A stretch of 53,427 nt of DNA, taken from the NCBI GenBank assembly GCA_944371905.1, contig CALVYA010000009.1:1-53427 (forward strand). Direction: 5' to 3'. Made by a program: the position numbers and the translations under genes. The notes beneath the pieces were generated by a model, which did no database searches, had not been told where the DNA came from, and was given only the letters and a program-made list of their open reading frames with translations. This DNA comes from an uncultured Bacilli bacterium (GTDB lineage Bacteria; Bacillota_I; Bacilli_A; RF39; UBA660). Every line of letters starts with the position of its first letter. The stretch's first letter is position 1. Of this stretch, positions 8,505-18,738 are shown piece by piece.

Positions 8505-10727
8505 ATGATCGAATTAAAAAATGTATCTAAGTTTTATTATAATAAAGGCGTCATAGCTAGCGGGTTTACTAAAGTTAATTTGAAACTTACTATGGGAGAA
8601 TTTGTAGCGATCACGGGAGAATCAGGAAGTGGTAAATCTACATTATTAAATGTTATTAGTGGACTTGATTCTTACGAAGAAGGGGAAATGTATGTTAATG
8701 GCAAAGAAACAAGTCATTATACTGAAAAGGATTTTGAAGATTATCGTAGAAAGTATATAGGTAATATTTTTCAAAATTTTAATTTAGTTAATAGTTATAC
8801 CGTTTATCAAAATATTGAATTAGTATTATTGCTGAATGGTGCTAATAAAAAAGATATAAAAGCTAGAGTTTTGAATTTAATAAAACAAGTAGATTTGTAT
8901 AGATTTAGAAATACAAAGGTATCTAAATTATCAGGAGGTCAAAAACAACGTGTAGCAATAGCTAGAGCACTAGCTAAAAATACTCCCATTATTATTGCAG
9001 ATGAACCAACTGGTAATTTAGACTCTAAATCTGCTCGTTCTATCATAAAGTTATTAAGTGAAATAGCTAAAGATAAATTAGTAATTATTGTTACTCATAA
9101 TTATGAACAAGTGGAAGATTATGTTACTAGAAAAATAAAAATGCATGACGGAAAAATTTTAGAAGATAAGAAAATAAAGAAAGTAGAGAAAGAAATTGAT
9201 TCTAGTAATTATGCCATTAGTTACAAAAATATAACCTTTTTAAATAAAATCCGTTTAGGACTTAGAAATACCTTTAATATCTTACCAAAATTTCTTTTAT
9301 TATTAGCTGTATATTTATTTGTGGTAGTAGCACTAATGAGTGAGTATTCTTCTTTTAAAAAAGAAGAATTTGAATCTAGTACTCAAGGAAGTAATTATGT
9401 GTTTAATGATACATCAATTAATAGAATTGTCATTAATAAAAAAGATAAATCTATTTTTAATAGTTCTGATTATGAAGCAATTAATAAATTAGATAATATT
9501 GAAAGAATAGAAAAGTATGATTTATTGTTAGAAAATAATGTGGAATTAAATAATCAAGATTATCTTTATTTTTATGGTTCTGTTCATTCCGTTGATACTT
9601 TGAATGATAAAGTGGATATAGGAAGGATGCCAGAAACTGATAATGAAATTGTAATAGAAGGTAATAAAAATGATTATTATTTAGGAAGTTTAAGTGAAGA
9701 AGTGGTACAGGATGACTTTTATTTATCAAATATACCAGCGGGTAATTTAGAAAATAAAAAGTTAAAAGTTGTTGGAATCCGTTATTTTGATGACAACGAT
9801 AATTATACTATGAATTTTTATATGAATGGGAATTTATTACAAGAGATAAACACTTGGTTTACTATTGTACAAAGTGATATCAAGGTGTTATTTATGAATA
9901 ATTATTATGATGTTGATTATTACAATAATAATTTTAGAGTGATTCCAAGTAATTATGTAGCAAAGGGTAACGTTTATATTAGTGAAGATTTAAGTGGTTA
10001 TTGCGAATATGGTAATTGTTTGAATAAACAATTAAAAGTGAAAATAGAGAATTTATATATTAAAGAAAATGCTAATTTTAATGTTTCAAACATGTATAAT
10101 GCTCGTAATATGAATAGTTTATTGGGAATAAATAATTATGAAGAGTATAATGGTAGTATTTTTATAAATACAGAAGATTATGATAATTTGTTTAATAAAG
10201 GATCATATCAGAGCAGTGTGTTTGTAAAAGATCCTACAAAAGTTGATTCTGTAACTGAGAGTCTTGAAGAGATGGGATATCATCCTTTAGCTATTAAAGA
10301 TACTTTAGTAGATAATAATTTTAGTCAAGTGCTTAGAATTATGAAAACCGTAGTAACTTTGATTTTAGTAGCAACTTTATTATTTATATCTTACTTTGTT
10401 ATTAAAATCATTTTAAAATCGCGTAATGTTTATTTTTCAACTATCAGAATGTTGGGTGGATCAAAAAAGGTTTCTAAACAATTATTAATCATTGAATTAT
10501 TTGCTGTTGCTAATATAGCTTATTTCCTATTTGTTTTATTTATTATTTTAAATGCTCAAGGATTGATATCATTTTCTTTTGTTTCTACTATTATTTCTTA
10601 TTTGAATTTAAAAGATTATGTTCTTTTATATCTTATTGTTGTATTTATGTCTTATATAATAAGTTTAAAATATGCTAAAAAATTATTTAAAAATAGTGTT
10701 ATTAAAACACTAACAGAGGAGGTATAA
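8505..10727 (+). CDS. ABC half-transporter, ATPase fused to FtsX/MacB-type permease
   Basis: This 740-residue protein has an N-terminal ABC ATPase (about 1-225) with Walker A GESGSGKS, signature LSGGQKQR, Walker B IIIADEPTGNLD and the switch His in VTHNYE. One helix follows near 255-275, then an extracytoplasmic region of about 330 residues, then three helices near 615-735 with the FtsX-like pattern around RMLGGSKK. This is MacB topology, used by Gram-positive export or antimicrobial-peptide-response systems rather than importers. AAAGGAGA precedes the ATG. The next gene, with the same architecture, starts 3 bp downstream with its SD inside this gene, so the two are probably a heterodimer. 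The substrate is unknown. Confidence 0.85.
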   Translation: MIELKNVSKFYYNKGVIASGFTKVNLKLTMGEFVAITGESGSGKSTLLNVISGLDSYEEGEMYVNGKETSHYTEKDFEDYRRKYIGNIFQNFNLVNSYTVYQNIELVLLLNGANKKDIKARVLNLIKQVDLYRFRNTKVSKLSGGQKQRVAIARALAKNTPIIIADEPTGNLDSKSARSIIKLLSEIAKDKLVIIVTHNYEQVEDYVTRKIKMHDGKILEDKKIKKVEKEIDSSNYAISYKNITFLNKIRLGLRNTFNILPKFLLLLAVYLFVVVALMSEYSSFKKEEFESSTQGSNYVFNDTSINRIVINKKDKSIFNSSDYEAINKLDNIERIEKYDLLLENNVELNNQDYLYFYGSVHSVDTLNDKVDIGRMPETDNEIVIEGNKNDYYLGSLSEEVVQDDFYLSNIPAGNLENKKLKVVGIRYFDDNDNYTMNFYMNGNLLQEINTWFTIVQSDIKVLFMNNYYDVDYYNNNFRVIPSNYVAKGNVYISEDLSGYCEYGNCLNKQLKVKIENLYIKENANFNVSNMYNARNMNSLLGINNYEEYNGSIFINTEDYDNLFNKGSYQSSVFVKDPTKVDSVTESLEEMGYHPLAIKDTLVDNNFSQVLRIMKTVVTLILVATLLFISYFVIKIILKSRNVYFSTIRMLGGSKKVSKQLLIIELFAVANIAYFLFVLFIILNAQGLISFSFVSTIISYLNLKDYVLLYLIVVFMSYIISLKYAKKLFKNSVIKTLTEEV

Positions 10728-10730
10728 GAC

Positions 10731-13172
10731 ATGATAGAGATAAAAAATTTAAATAAATATTTTAATAAAGGGAAAAAGAATGAGATTCATGTGATTAATA
10801 ATGTTACATTAGAATTGGATAATCATGGTTTAGTAGCGTTATTAGGACCTAGTGGAAGTGGTAAAACAACTCTTCTTAATACTATTGGTGGATTAGATGA
10901 TGTTAAGAGTGGAAGTATTTATGTAAATGGAGAAAAGATAACTTCTAAGTTGATTAGTAAAAGAGATAGGATAAGAAATTTAAATATTGGTTATATTTTT
11001 CAAGATTATAAGTTAATAGATAAACTAAGTGTTTTTGATAATGTTGCTTTAGTTCTTAAAATGATTGGAATTAAAGATAAAAAAGAAATCAAAATAAGAG
11101 TTAATTATGTTTTAGAAAAATTAGGAATGTATCGTTATCGTAATAGACCTGCTGGAATGTTATCGGGTGGAGAAAGACAAAGAGTTGGTATTGCAAGAGC
11201 AATTGTAAAAGATCCTGATATTATTATTGCAGATGAACCAACAGGAAACTTGGATAGTAAAAATTCATTAGAAATAATGAATATTATAAAAGCAATTTCT
11301 AAAGATAGATTAGTTATTTTAGTAACTCACGAAAATAATCTAGCTAAATTTTATGCATCTCGTATTATTGAGATAGAAGATGGAACAATTATCAAAGACT
11401 ATGACAATGCACATTCTAATGTATTGGATTATCAAATTGAAAATAGATTTTATTTACAAGATTTTCAAAATAAGGAATCCATTAAGAAAAAAGCTATTGA
11501 TGTGGATGTGTATTCAGATGGAGATGCTAAATTAAAATTAGATATTATTTTAAAAAATGGCAATATTTATATTAAAAGTAATACTCAAGAAAAAATAGAA
11601 GTGATAGATGATAATTCTAGTATCGAATTGATAGATGATCATTACAAAGAAATTGATCAGGAAACAATAGATAAATACGAATTTAATTTTGGAGATGTTA
11701 TTAATAAAAATATTAATAAAAAATATAGTTCTATTTTTAGTATTTTTACTTTTATTGTAAATGGATTTAAAAAGGTATTTGATTTTCCAATATTGAAAAA
11801 AATATTATTGATAGGTTTCTTTTTATCTGGGATCTTTATTATGGCTTCGATTAGTACTATTGTCGCTAATTTAAAAATTGAGGATAAAGACTTTATTACT
11901 TATAATAAAAATTATTTAATGATCGAATCTAATAATATAGATATTAATGATTATTTAAACTATGAAAAAATGGATAATGTTGATTATTTGTTACCAACAG
12001 ATTCAACAATTCAATTCAATTTAAAAATAGATGATTATTATCAAACGAATTATTATTTTTATCAATTGAAAGGATCTTTAGCCAGTGTAGACATGATAGA
12101 TACAACTGATCTTATACAAGGAAGAATGATTGAAAAAGATTCTGAAATTATTGTAGATAAAATGGTTATTGATAACTTACTTAATAGCGAACAACAACAA
12201 ATAAAAATGTCAGGAATTAATAAAGTGGAAGATATCATCAATAGGAAGTTTACTCTTAATAATATGGAGTCATTTACTATTGTTGGAATAACAGATTTAG
12301 ATAGTCCATCTATTTATGCTAGAAAAAATATGCTTATTAATATGCTGAATAATTCTAAAATGGATATTGAGACAGGAATGTATGATAGTACAGATACAAG
12401 CGTCTCTGGATTTGATGATTATCGATTATTTAAGAATAATATAAAACTATTAAAAGGCCGAATGCCAGAAAATGATTATGAAGTAATTGTAAATATCATT
12501 CATGAAAATGAAATGCCAATGAATAAAAAAATTAGTACAAAAATAAGTGATCAAAATCTTACTGTAGTAGGATACTATGATAGTAGTAATAGTATGGATA
12601 AATATTTAGTTAATGAAAATACAGTTAAATATGCTTTGGTTTGTATGACTAATAATATTGTAGTATATTCAGAAAAAAAAGAAAGTACTTTAAAAGATTT
12701 TAGAAATTTAAAATTAAATATAAATGATACTTATGAATATAGTAAAAATAATTATATAAGTGCTCAAAAGGATATGATTGTTGATAATTTAATAGTATCA
12801 GGTGTTATTTTGGTTATTTCATTAGTTGAAATATTATTTATGATTAGAGCATCATTTTTATCCCGTATTAAAGAGATAGGAATATTAAGGGCTATAGGTG
12901 TTAAACGAATCGATATTTATAAGATGTTTATGGGCGAGATAATTGCCATTACAACGATTGCTAGTGTTCCTGGAATATTATTTATGGCGTATATATTCAG
13001 TGTATTATCTACTATCCCAATGCTTGCTAATAGTTTTGTTATTAATTGGATAGTCATATTATTTGCTATGTTATTAGTTTACTTATTTAATTTGTTAGTA
13101 GGATTGATTCCTGTATTTAATACAGTAAGAAAAACTCCTGCTCAAATATTGAGTCGCCATGATTTAGATTAG
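10731..13172 (+). CDS. ABC half-transporter, ATPase fused to FtsX/MacB-type permease (partner)
   Basis: This 813-residue protein has the ATPase in its first 225 residues (Walker A GPSGSGKT, signature LSGGERQR, IIIADEPTGNLD). A hydrophilic cytoplasmic insert of about 130 residues precedes the first helix near 355-380. A long outer domain and a C-terminal three-helix FtsX core with GILRAIGVKRIDIYKMF complete it. The insert is absent from its partner and could be a regulatory domain. It is translationally coupled to the preceding half-transporter and ends at a strong terminator. No histidine kinase or response regulator lies nearby, unlike many bacitracin-type exporters, so peptide resistance is only one possibility. 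Confidence 0.85.
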   Translation: MIEIKNLNKYFNKGKKNEIHVINNVTLELDNHGLVALLGPSGSGKTTLLNTIGGLDDVKSGSIYVNGEKITSKLISKRDRIRNLNIGYIFQDYKLIDKLSVFDNVALVLKMIGIKDKKEIKIRVNYVLEKLGMYRYRNRPAGMLSGGERQRVGIARAIVKDPDIIIADEPTGNLDSKNSLEIMNIIKAISKDRLVILVTHENNLAKFYASRIIEIEDGTIIKDYDNAHSNVLDYQIENRFYLQDFQNKESIKKKAIDVDVYSDGDAKLKLDIILKNGNIYIKSNTQEKIEVIDDNSSIELIDDHYKEIDQETIDKYEFNFGDVINKNINKKYSSIFSIFTFIVNGFKKVFDFPILKKILLIGFFLSGIFIMASISTIVANLKIEDKDFITYNKNYLMIESNNIDINDYLNYEKMDNVDYLLPTDSTIQFNLKIDDYYQTNYYFYQLKGSLASVDMIDTTDLIQGRMIEKDSEIIVDKMVIDNLLNSEQQQIKMSGINKVEDIINRKFTLNNMESFTIVGITDLDSPSIYARKNMLINMLNNSKMDIETGMYDSTDTSVSGFDDYRLFKNNIKLLKGRMPENDYEVIVNIIHENEMPMNKKISTKISDQNLTVVGYYDSSNSMDKYLVNENTVKYALVCMTNNIVVYSEKKESTLKDFRNLKLNINDTYEYSKNNYISAQKDMIVDNLIVSGVILVISLVEILFMIRASFLSRIKEIGILRAIGVKRIDIYKMFMGEIIAITTIASVPGILFMAYIFSVLSTIPMLANSFVINWIVILFAMLLVYLFNLLVGLIPVFNTVRKTPAQILSRHDLD

Positions 13173-13178
13173 AAGGGA

Positions 13179-13209
13179 TGTACAAAAGTTAACTTTTGTG
13201 CATTTTTTT
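13179..13209 (+). terminator. Terminator of the ABC pair
   Basis: TGTACAAAAG (13179-13188) pairs with CTTTTGTGCA (13193-13202), with one G-U pair, around TTAA and followed by seven T. Confidence 0.85.
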
Positions 13210-13221
13210 CATGAAAAGATA

Positions 13222-13250
13222 TTCATTAGATAAAAGATTCGTGGTATACT
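13222..13250 (+). promoter_or_regulatory. Promoter of the single-AAA gene
   Basis: A TTCATT -35 (13222-13227), a 17-base spacer and TATACT (13245-13250) preceded by TGG (extended -10). Confidence 0.6.
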
Positions 13251-13280
13251 AATAGTACAATCAAAGGAGGCTATATAAAT

Positions 13281-14465
13281 ATGAATGAACAACCAAAAAT
13301 TAGTATTTTAGAAAGATACGGAGAAAATTATACTGATAAAGAATATATAACTAATCCGGCTATAGGTAGGGATGTTCAAATAAGAGAATTAATAATGATT
13401 TTATTAACTCCTGAGAAATCAGCGATATTGGTCGGTAAACCTGGTATTGGTAAAACAGCTATTGTAGAAGGCCTTGCTTATGCAATTCAACAAGGAAATG
13501 TTCCAGATGCTTTAAAAGGATATACAGTCATCAATATAAAAACAGCTTCTTTGCTTGGAACGATGCCTAATGGAGAAAGCAGAGTTCAAGTTATGATTGA
13601 TGAATTAAAAGAAAAAGAAAAAATAATTTTATTTATAGATGAGATTCATATGTTAATAGGAGCGACTGATGAATCAGCTTTAGACTTTGCTAATATTTTT
13701 AAGGAAGGACTAGGACGTGGTAGTATTAAGGTTGTAGGGGCTACTACTACAGAAGAATATGAACGTTATATTTTGCGTGATAAAGCCTTTACTAGACGTT
13801 TTCAAAAAGTAGAAGTTCCAGAACCCACTAGAGAAGAAACGATTAGTATTATGATGGGAACTTTGCCTAAAATAGAAAAAACAACAGGAGCAACTTTAAA
13901 ATATACAGATTGGCTTCAACAGCAAATCATGGGATTTATTGTTGATCTGACTAGTGAGTATAAAAGAGTATATGAAATAGGTTCTCGATATCCAGACATT
14001 TCACTAACCTTATTAAAACAGGCATTTTCTCATGCTATTTTTGAAAATCGAAAAGAAGTAAATATTTTTGATATAGAATATGCTATTTTAAATACTAAAA
14101 ATGTTTATCCGGATGTTATAAAAAAGGATATGCCTACATTCTATAAAATGTTTAAAGATATTATTGATGAAGAAAAGGGACAAACTGCTATACCAGATGC
14201 AAAACCAGTATGGAATACTGATCCAAATAGGACAATAACTACTCCTGTTTATGAAAACTCAAAAGAAAAAGTGGTGGAAGAAGAAACAAGTGTTTCTGCT
14301 GAGAATATTGAGCCATCTAACATAGGCGAAATTATGGAACCAAGTTCGGTAGAACGCAATACATTATTTGCACCAGACAAAAAAGATTATAGTACAGTAG
14401 TTAATAATTCAGCTATTTCTACAGGTCCTAACAATGTTAATAGTGATGATATAGAAATTTTATAG
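13281..14465 (+). CDS. Single-domain Clp/Hsp100-type AAA ATPase with altered pore loop
   Basis: This 394-residue protein equals one ClpA/ClpB D1 module plus a tail. It has an ILERYG linker, IGRD, Walker A GKPGIGKT, Walker B LFIDEIHM, sensor GATTTEEY and arginine finger TRRFQKVEVPEPT. The D1 pore loop, GAKYRGEFE in the ClpB of this window, is replaced by GTMPNGESR, so the aromatic substrate-gripping residue is missing. There is no M-domain, second AAA domain or N-domain. The last 110 residues are Glu/Ser/Thr/Asn-rich and probably disordered. SD AAAGGAGG precedes the ATG. It has its own promoter and terminator. I infer a regulatory or scaffolding AAA protein rather than an unfoldase. Confidence 0.75.
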   Translation: MNEQPKISILERYGENYTDKEYITNPAIGRDVQIRELIMILLTPEKSAILVGKPGIGKTAIVEGLAYAIQQGNVPDALKGYTVINIKTASLLGTMPNGESRVQVMIDELKEKEKIILFIDEIHMLIGATDESALDFANIFKEGLGRGSIKVVGATTTEEYERYILRDKAFTRRFQKVEVPEPTREETISIMMGTLPKIEKTTGATLKYTDWLQQQIMGFIVDLTSEYKRVYEIGSRYPDISLTLLKQAFSHAIFENRKEVNIFDIEYAILNTKNVYPDVIKKDMPTFYKMFKDIIDEEKGQTAIPDAKPVWNTDPNRTITTPVYENSKEKVVEEETSVSAENIEPSNIGEIMEPSSVERNTLFAPDKKDYSTVVNNSAISTGPNNVNSDDIEIL

Positions 14466-14468
14466 AGT

Positions 14469-14497
14469 AAAAGATTGTAAAGTACAATCTTTTTTAT
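14469..14497 (+). terminator. Terminator after the single-AAA gene
   Basis: AAAGATTGTA (14470-14479) pairs perfectly with TACAATCTTT (14483-14492) around AAG and continues into T residues. Confidence 0.85.
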
Positions 14498-14526
14498 TGA
14501 ACAAATAATTATGAATCGGATATACT
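14497..14526 (+). promoter_or_regulatory. Promoter of glmS
   Basis: TTGAAC (14497-14502), an 18-base spacer and TATACT (14521-14526). Transcription would begin near 14533 and run about 190 bases through the ribozyme before the glmS start. Confidence 0.7.
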
Positions 14527-14569
14527 ATTATTAGATATATTGAATATATGGAGGATATTTAAATATTAA

Positions 14570-14702
14570 GCGCCAGATCTTTAAGGTTGACGAGGTTGAT
14601 AGTTATCGAAAATTCGGCGGGTGCTATCACGGAGTGGTGTATCGTTAGGTATATTACAAAAAATAAAATCAAAATTATAACAAAAGATATACCTTCACTA
14701 AC
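14570..14702 (+). promoter_or_regulatory. glmS ribozyme: glmS ribozyme (glucosamine-6-phosphate-activated, self-cleaving)
   Basis: The leader holds the conserved core in order: AGCGCCAGA at the cleavage site, TTGACGAGG, ATCGAAAATTCGGCGGG, and a peripheral helix closed by GTTAG (14644-14648) and CTAAC (14698-14702). Cleavage is expected between A14569 and G14570. Known members cleave their mRNA when glucosamine-6-phosphate binds, which triggers decay and lowers GlmS synthesis. It lies directly upstream of glmS as expected. Because it is open in the same frame as glmS, an automatic gene caller could mistake it for an N-terminal extension. Confidence 0.95.
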
Positions 14703-14724
14703 AATTTTTGTAGTGGAGGATTTT

Positions 14725-16539
14725 ATGTGTGGAATAGTTGGTTATATAGGTAAAAAGTGTAATCTAAAAAAAGTTTTGATTGATGATTTAAAAACATTAG
14801 AGTATCGTGGATATGATTCTTCAGGAATTGCTATTTTTGATGGGAATATGAAGATTATAAAAGCGAAAGGTAAAATAAAAAATTTAGAGGAAAGTTTAAA
14901 GAAAATTGATATAAAAAATAGTGAGTTAGGAATTGCACATACTAGGTGGGCAACTCATGGAGAAGCTAATGATATTAACTCACATCCACATCGAGTAGGA
15001 TGTGTTACATTAGTACATAATGGTATTATTGAAAATTACGTGGAGTTGAAAGATGATTTAATAAAAAAAGGATATCATTTTGTATCTGATACGGATACTG
15101 AAGTAGTAAGTGCTTTACTGGATGATATTAAGAAGAAGGAAAAAGATAATATTAAGGCGATTAATAAATTAACATTAGTATTGGAAGGTTCTTATGCTTT
15201 AGGGATTATATTTGATGATGATTATGAACATTTATATGCGATTAAAAAAGATAGTCCATTAATTGTTGGAATATGTGATGATTGTAATTTAATTGCTTCG
15301 GATGTTACTGCTATTATTGAACATACTAAAAATTATATGTTAATGAATGATTACGAAATAGTGAGATTATCTAAAGATAAAGTAGAAGTTTTTGACAAAA
15401 ACTTAAAAATAATTCAAAAGGAAATATTAGAAGTATCTTGGGATATTAATCAAGCTAAAAAAAATGGATTTAGTCATTTTATGTTAAAGGAAATTCATGA
15501 TGAACCTACAGTATTAAAAAATACTATTTCTGAATATATTAAAGATGTTCATACTTTAGTTAACAAAATGCCTAATTTTTCTAAATATAATAAAATTCAT
15601 ATTGTAGCATGTGGAAGTGCTATGCATGCTGGATTAGTAGGAAAAAGTATTGTTGAAGAATATGCAAATATTCCTGTTACAGTAGAATTAGCAAGTGAAT
15701 ATCGTTATAAGAAAAATTTCTATGATAAGAAGACATTAGTTATTTTTATATCTCAGTCAGGGGAAACAGCAGATACTATAGCAGCATTGCGAAATGTAAA
15801 AGCAGATAAGATTGATACTTTAGCTATTGTTAATGTTGTAGGATCAACGATAGCAAGAGAAGCAGATCAAGTTTTATATATAAGAGCAGGAGTAGAAATT
15901 GCGGTTGCTACTACTAAGGCTTATATGTTACAAGTAGCTATGTTAATTTTAGTTGCTCTTAATATCGCTTATGTTAATAAAAGTATGGATGTAGAAGAGA
16001 TAAATAAAATCCTGAAGGAGTTTAAAAAACTACCTAAATTTGTTGATGAAATTATTGCAAGAGAAAAAGAATGTTTTAAAGTTGCTAAAGAAATATCCAA
16101 TCAAGAAGATGTATTTTTCTTAGGTCGCGGTGTTGATTATGCACTTAGCATGGAAGGAAGTTTGAAACTAAAAGAGATTTCTTATATTCATAGTGAAGCA
16201 TATCCAGCGGGAGAATTAAAACATGGAACTATCTCCTTGATAGAGAATGGTACGATTGTGGTAGGAATAATGTCAAATGATAAATTAGCTCCTAAACTAT
16301 TAAGTAATATTAAAGAAACAGTAGCCAGAGGAGCAAAAATATTAATTATTACTACAGATAACTTGAATATGGAATTTGATTTTGATTGTCATAAATTTGT
16401 CATAAATAAGGTTCATAATATTTTACAACCAATATTAATTGTAGTACCGTTACAATTAATTGCATTTGAAGTGGCTAGACAACGAGGATGTGACATAGAT
16501 AAACCAAGAAATCTAGCTAAATCGGTAACAGTAGAATAG
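14725..16539 (+). CDS. glmS: Glutamine-fructose-6-phosphate aminotransferase
   Basis: This 604-residue enzyme makes glucosamine-6-phosphate from fructose-6-phosphate and glutamine, the first step to UDP-GlcNAc for cell-wall synthesis. It starts MCGIVGYIG, where Cys2 is the nucleophile freed when Met is removed, so ATG 14725 must be the start and not the upstream in-frame TTG at 14587 inside the ribozyme. GGAGG (14715-14719) is 5 bases upstream. The N-terminal glutaminase (RWATHGE, HNGIIENY) is followed by two SIS domains (SQSGETADT, VATTKAY, PAGELKHG) and the C-terminal KSVTVE. The length is normal. Expression is controlled by the ribozyme. Confidence 0.97.
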   Translation: MCGIVGYIGKKCNLKKVLIDDLKTLEYRGYDSSGIAIFDGNMKIIKAKGKIKNLEESLKKIDIKNSELGIAHTRWATHGEANDINSHPHRVGCVTLVHNGIIENYVELKDDLIKKGYHFVSDTDTEVVSALLDDIKKKEKDNIKAINKLTLVLEGSYALGIIFDDDYEHLYAIKKDSPLIVGICDDCNLIASDVTAIIEHTKNYMLMNDYEIVRLSKDKVEVFDKNLKIIQKEILEVSWDINQAKKNGFSHFMLKEIHDEPTVLKNTISEYIKDVHTLVNKMPNFSKYNKIHIVACGSAMHAGLVGKSIVEEYANIPVTVELASEYRYKKNFYDKKTLVIFISQSGETADTIAALRNVKADKIDTLAIVNVVGSTIAREADQVLYIRAGVEIAVATTKAYMLQVAMLILVALNIAYVNKSMDVEEINKILKEFKKLPKFVDEIIAREKECFKVAKEISNQEDVFFLGRGVDYALSMEGSLKLKEISYIHSEAYPAGELKHGTISLIENGTIVVGIMSNDKLAPKLLSNIKETVARGAKILIITTDNLNMEFDFDCHKFVINKVHNILQPILIVVPLQLIAFEVARQRGCDIDKPRNLAKSVTVE

Positions 16540-16546
16540 AGATCAA

Positions 16547-16579
16547 AAAAAGAGGAATTATTTGTTTAATTCCTCTTTT
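16547..16579. terminator. Bidirectional terminator between glmS and clpB
   Basis: AAAAGAGGAATT (16547-16559, within a longer A run) pairs with AATTCCTCTTTT (16568-16579). A and T tracts on either side serve both convergent genes. The clpB stop codon lies in the stem. Confidence 0.85.
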
Positions 16580-18684
16580 AAAGTTAGCTTATTGTTCTCT
16601 ATATCTACAGTTACTGTACTATTGTATTTTATTTTATCATTAATAATATCATTTGCAATTAGAGTTTCAAGGTTTCTACTAACAAACCTTTTAATAGGTC
16701 TAGCACCATATTTTTCATCGTATGATTCATTGATAATAAAATCTTTAGCTTGCTTAGTGACAATAATGTTTATTCTTTTATCCTTTAATCTAAGTTCTAG
16801 ATCTTGTATTATTTTATCTAATATTTCATATACTACATTTTTAGATAATGAATTAAATATGATAATTTCATCAATTCGATTAATAAACTCAGGTTTAAAA
16901 GTATGTTTTAATTCAGTCATTACTAAATTATCAGCATTTTCTTTATTTTCTAGGATGTATTCACTACCTAAATTAGACGTCATGATAATAATAGTATTTT
17001 TAAAATCAACAGTTCTTCCTTGTGAATCTGTAATTCTTCCATCATCTAGTATTTGTAATAAAATATTAAAGACATCCTTATGAGCTTTCTCAATTTCATC
17101 AAATAAGACAATACTATATGGATTTCTTCTTACAGCTTCAGTCAATTGTCCACCATCATCATATCCTACATATCCTGGAGGTGATCCAATTAATCTAGCA
17201 ACTGAATGGGGTTCCATATATTCACTCATATCAATTCGAATCATATGTTTTTCATCATCAAATAATTCGTAGGCTAATGTTCTTGCTACTTCCGTTTTAC
17301 CTACACCTGTAGGACCTAGAAATATAAATGATCCAATTGGTCTATTAGGATCTTTTATTCCGGCTCTAGCACGAATGATAGCATCACTAACTAGTTTTAT
17401 AGCTTTATCTTGACCTTTAACACGTTTTTTCATGTTGTTTTCTAGATTTAATAATTTATCTTTTTCACTACCAACTAACTTGCTAATAGGAATATTAGTC
17501 CATTTAGATATAATAGCAGCAATAGATTCATCATCAACAGTATCGCTAAGCACTTTAGAACTAGCTTTTTGTCTTAATTCATCTAGTTCTTTTTCTAAAG
17601 TAGGCATTACTCCATGGCGAAGTCTAGCAGCAGTCTCTAAATCATAATTATCTTCAGCTGCTTCCAAATTACGACGTGTTTTTTCAATTTCTTCTTTTTT
17701 ACGGTTGATTTTATCATTAATGTTTTTTTCTTCTTCCCAATCATGACGAAGTTTGTTTTCATCTTGCTTTAAATTGTAAATTTTATCATCTAATTCTTGC
17801 AATCTTTTTTTTGAAATATCATCTTTTTCTTTTTTTAATGCTTCTTTTTCTATTTGCAATTGCATTATTTTCCTTGTTAATGTATCAAGTTCTACTGGAA
17901 CAGATTCCATTTGTACTTTAATAGTAGCACATGCTTCATCAACTAAATCGATAGCTTTGTCAGGAAGAAACCTACTGGTAATATAACGATCTGACAAAGT
18001 AGCAGCTGCAACTAATGCTTTATCTTTAATATTTACTCCGTGATATACTTCAAATCTTGGCTTTAAACCACGAAGAATTGTAATGGTATCTAAAACGGTA
18101 GGTTCATTAACTTGAACTTTTTGAAATCTTCGTTCTAGAGCCCCGTCTTTTTCTATATATTTTCGATATTCATTTAATGTTGTCGCACCAATACAATGGA
18201 CTTCACCACGGGCTAACATGGGTTTTAACATATTACCAGCATCCATTGCACCTTCTAGAGCACCAGCTCCTACAATCATATGAATCTCATCTATAAACAT
18301 TATGATTTCTCCATCAGATTCTTTTACTTTTTTTAAGACAGCTTTTAATCTTTCCTCGAATTCACCACGATATTTAGCTCCGGCTATTAAAGAACCCATA
18401 TCTAATTCCCAAATAGTTTTGTTTTTTAGTGAATTAGGTACATCGCCTTTAACAATACGCCATGCTAGACCTTCTACAATAGCTGTTTTCCCTACACCAG
18501 GTTCACCAATTAATACAGGGTTGTTTTTTGTTTTTCTGGATAAAATTCTAGTTAAACTACGTATCTCATCATCTCTACCAATAACCGGATCAATTTTTCC
18601 ATCTTTAACACTTTGTACAATATCACGACCGTATTTTTCGAGAACATTTTCTAAATTTTCTTGATAAGGATTGTTTCCATTCAT
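16558..18684 (-). CDS. clpB: ClpB disaggregase lacking the N-domain
   Basis: This 708-residue Hsp100 ATPase rescues aggregated proteins with DnaK. D1 has Walker A GEPGVGKT, pore loop [16 protein letters not shown] and an ERRFQKV arginine finger. A coiled-coil M-domain (about 240-370) identifies ClpB rather than ClpC. D2 has GPTGVGKT, pore loop [20 protein letters not shown] and the GARPIKR sensor 2. Typical ClpB is about 860 residues; the N-terminal Clp_N repeats are absent and the protein begins at the pre-D1 linker. The ATG has TCCTCC on the plus strand (18692-18697) as SD and a promoter and CIRCE immediately upstream, so the short form is genuine. Confidence 0.93.
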   Translation of the reverse strand: MNGNNPYQENLENVLEKYGRDIVQSVKDGKIDPVIGRDDEIRSLTRILSRKTKNNPVLIGEPGVGKTAIVEGLAWRIVKGDVPNSLKNKTIWELDMGSLIAGAKYRGEFEERLKAVLKKVKESDGEIIMFIDEIHMIVGAGALEGAMDAGNMLKPMLARGEVHCIGATTLNEYRKYIEKDGALERRFQKVQVNEPTVLDTITILRGLKPRFEVYHGVNIKDKALVAAATLSDRYITSRFLPDKAIDLVDEACATIKVQMESVPVELDTLTRKIMQLQIEKEALKKEKDDISKKRLQELDDKIYNLKQDENKLRHDWEEEKNINDKINRKKEEIEKTRRNLEAAEDNYDLETAARLRHGVMPTLEKELDELRQKASSKVLSDTVDDESIAAIISKWTNIPISKLVGSEKDKLLNLENNMKKRVKGQDKAIKLVSDAIIRARAGIKDPNRPIGSFIFLGPTGVGKTEVARTLAYELFDDEKHMIRIDMSEYMEPHSVARLIGSPPGYVGYDDGGQLTEAVRRNPYSIVLFDEIEKAHKDVFNILLQILDDGRITDSQGRTVDFKNTIIIMTSNLGSEYILENKENADNLVMTELKHTFKPEFINRIDEIIIFNSLSKNVVYEILDKIIQDLELRLKDKRINIIVTKQAKDFIINESYDEKYGARPIKRFVSRNLETLIANDIINDKIKYNSTVTVDIENNKLTLKEELNK

Positions 18685-18710
18685 ATAATATTCCTCCTAT
18701 TCCGAAGTAT

Positions 18711-18738
18711 ATTATATCACTATTTTAGCACTTGTCAA
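18711..18738 (-). promoter_or_regulatory. clpB promoter
   Basis: On the minus strand TTGACA (18733-18738) is separated by 16 bases from TATAAT (18711-18716), which has a TG extension. The -35 lies inside the CIRCE element, so HrcA would block polymerase directly. Confidence 0.8.

Noticed and set aside
14587-14724. In-frame N-terminal extension of GlmS starting at TTG 14587
   Set aside because: The stretch is the glmS ribozyme. GlmS needs Cys at position 2, which only ATG 14725 provides.
16562-18664. Plus-strand ORFs opposite clpB (16562, 17432, 18302)
   Set aside because: They are antisense shadows of a gene with complete family motifs and have no SD.
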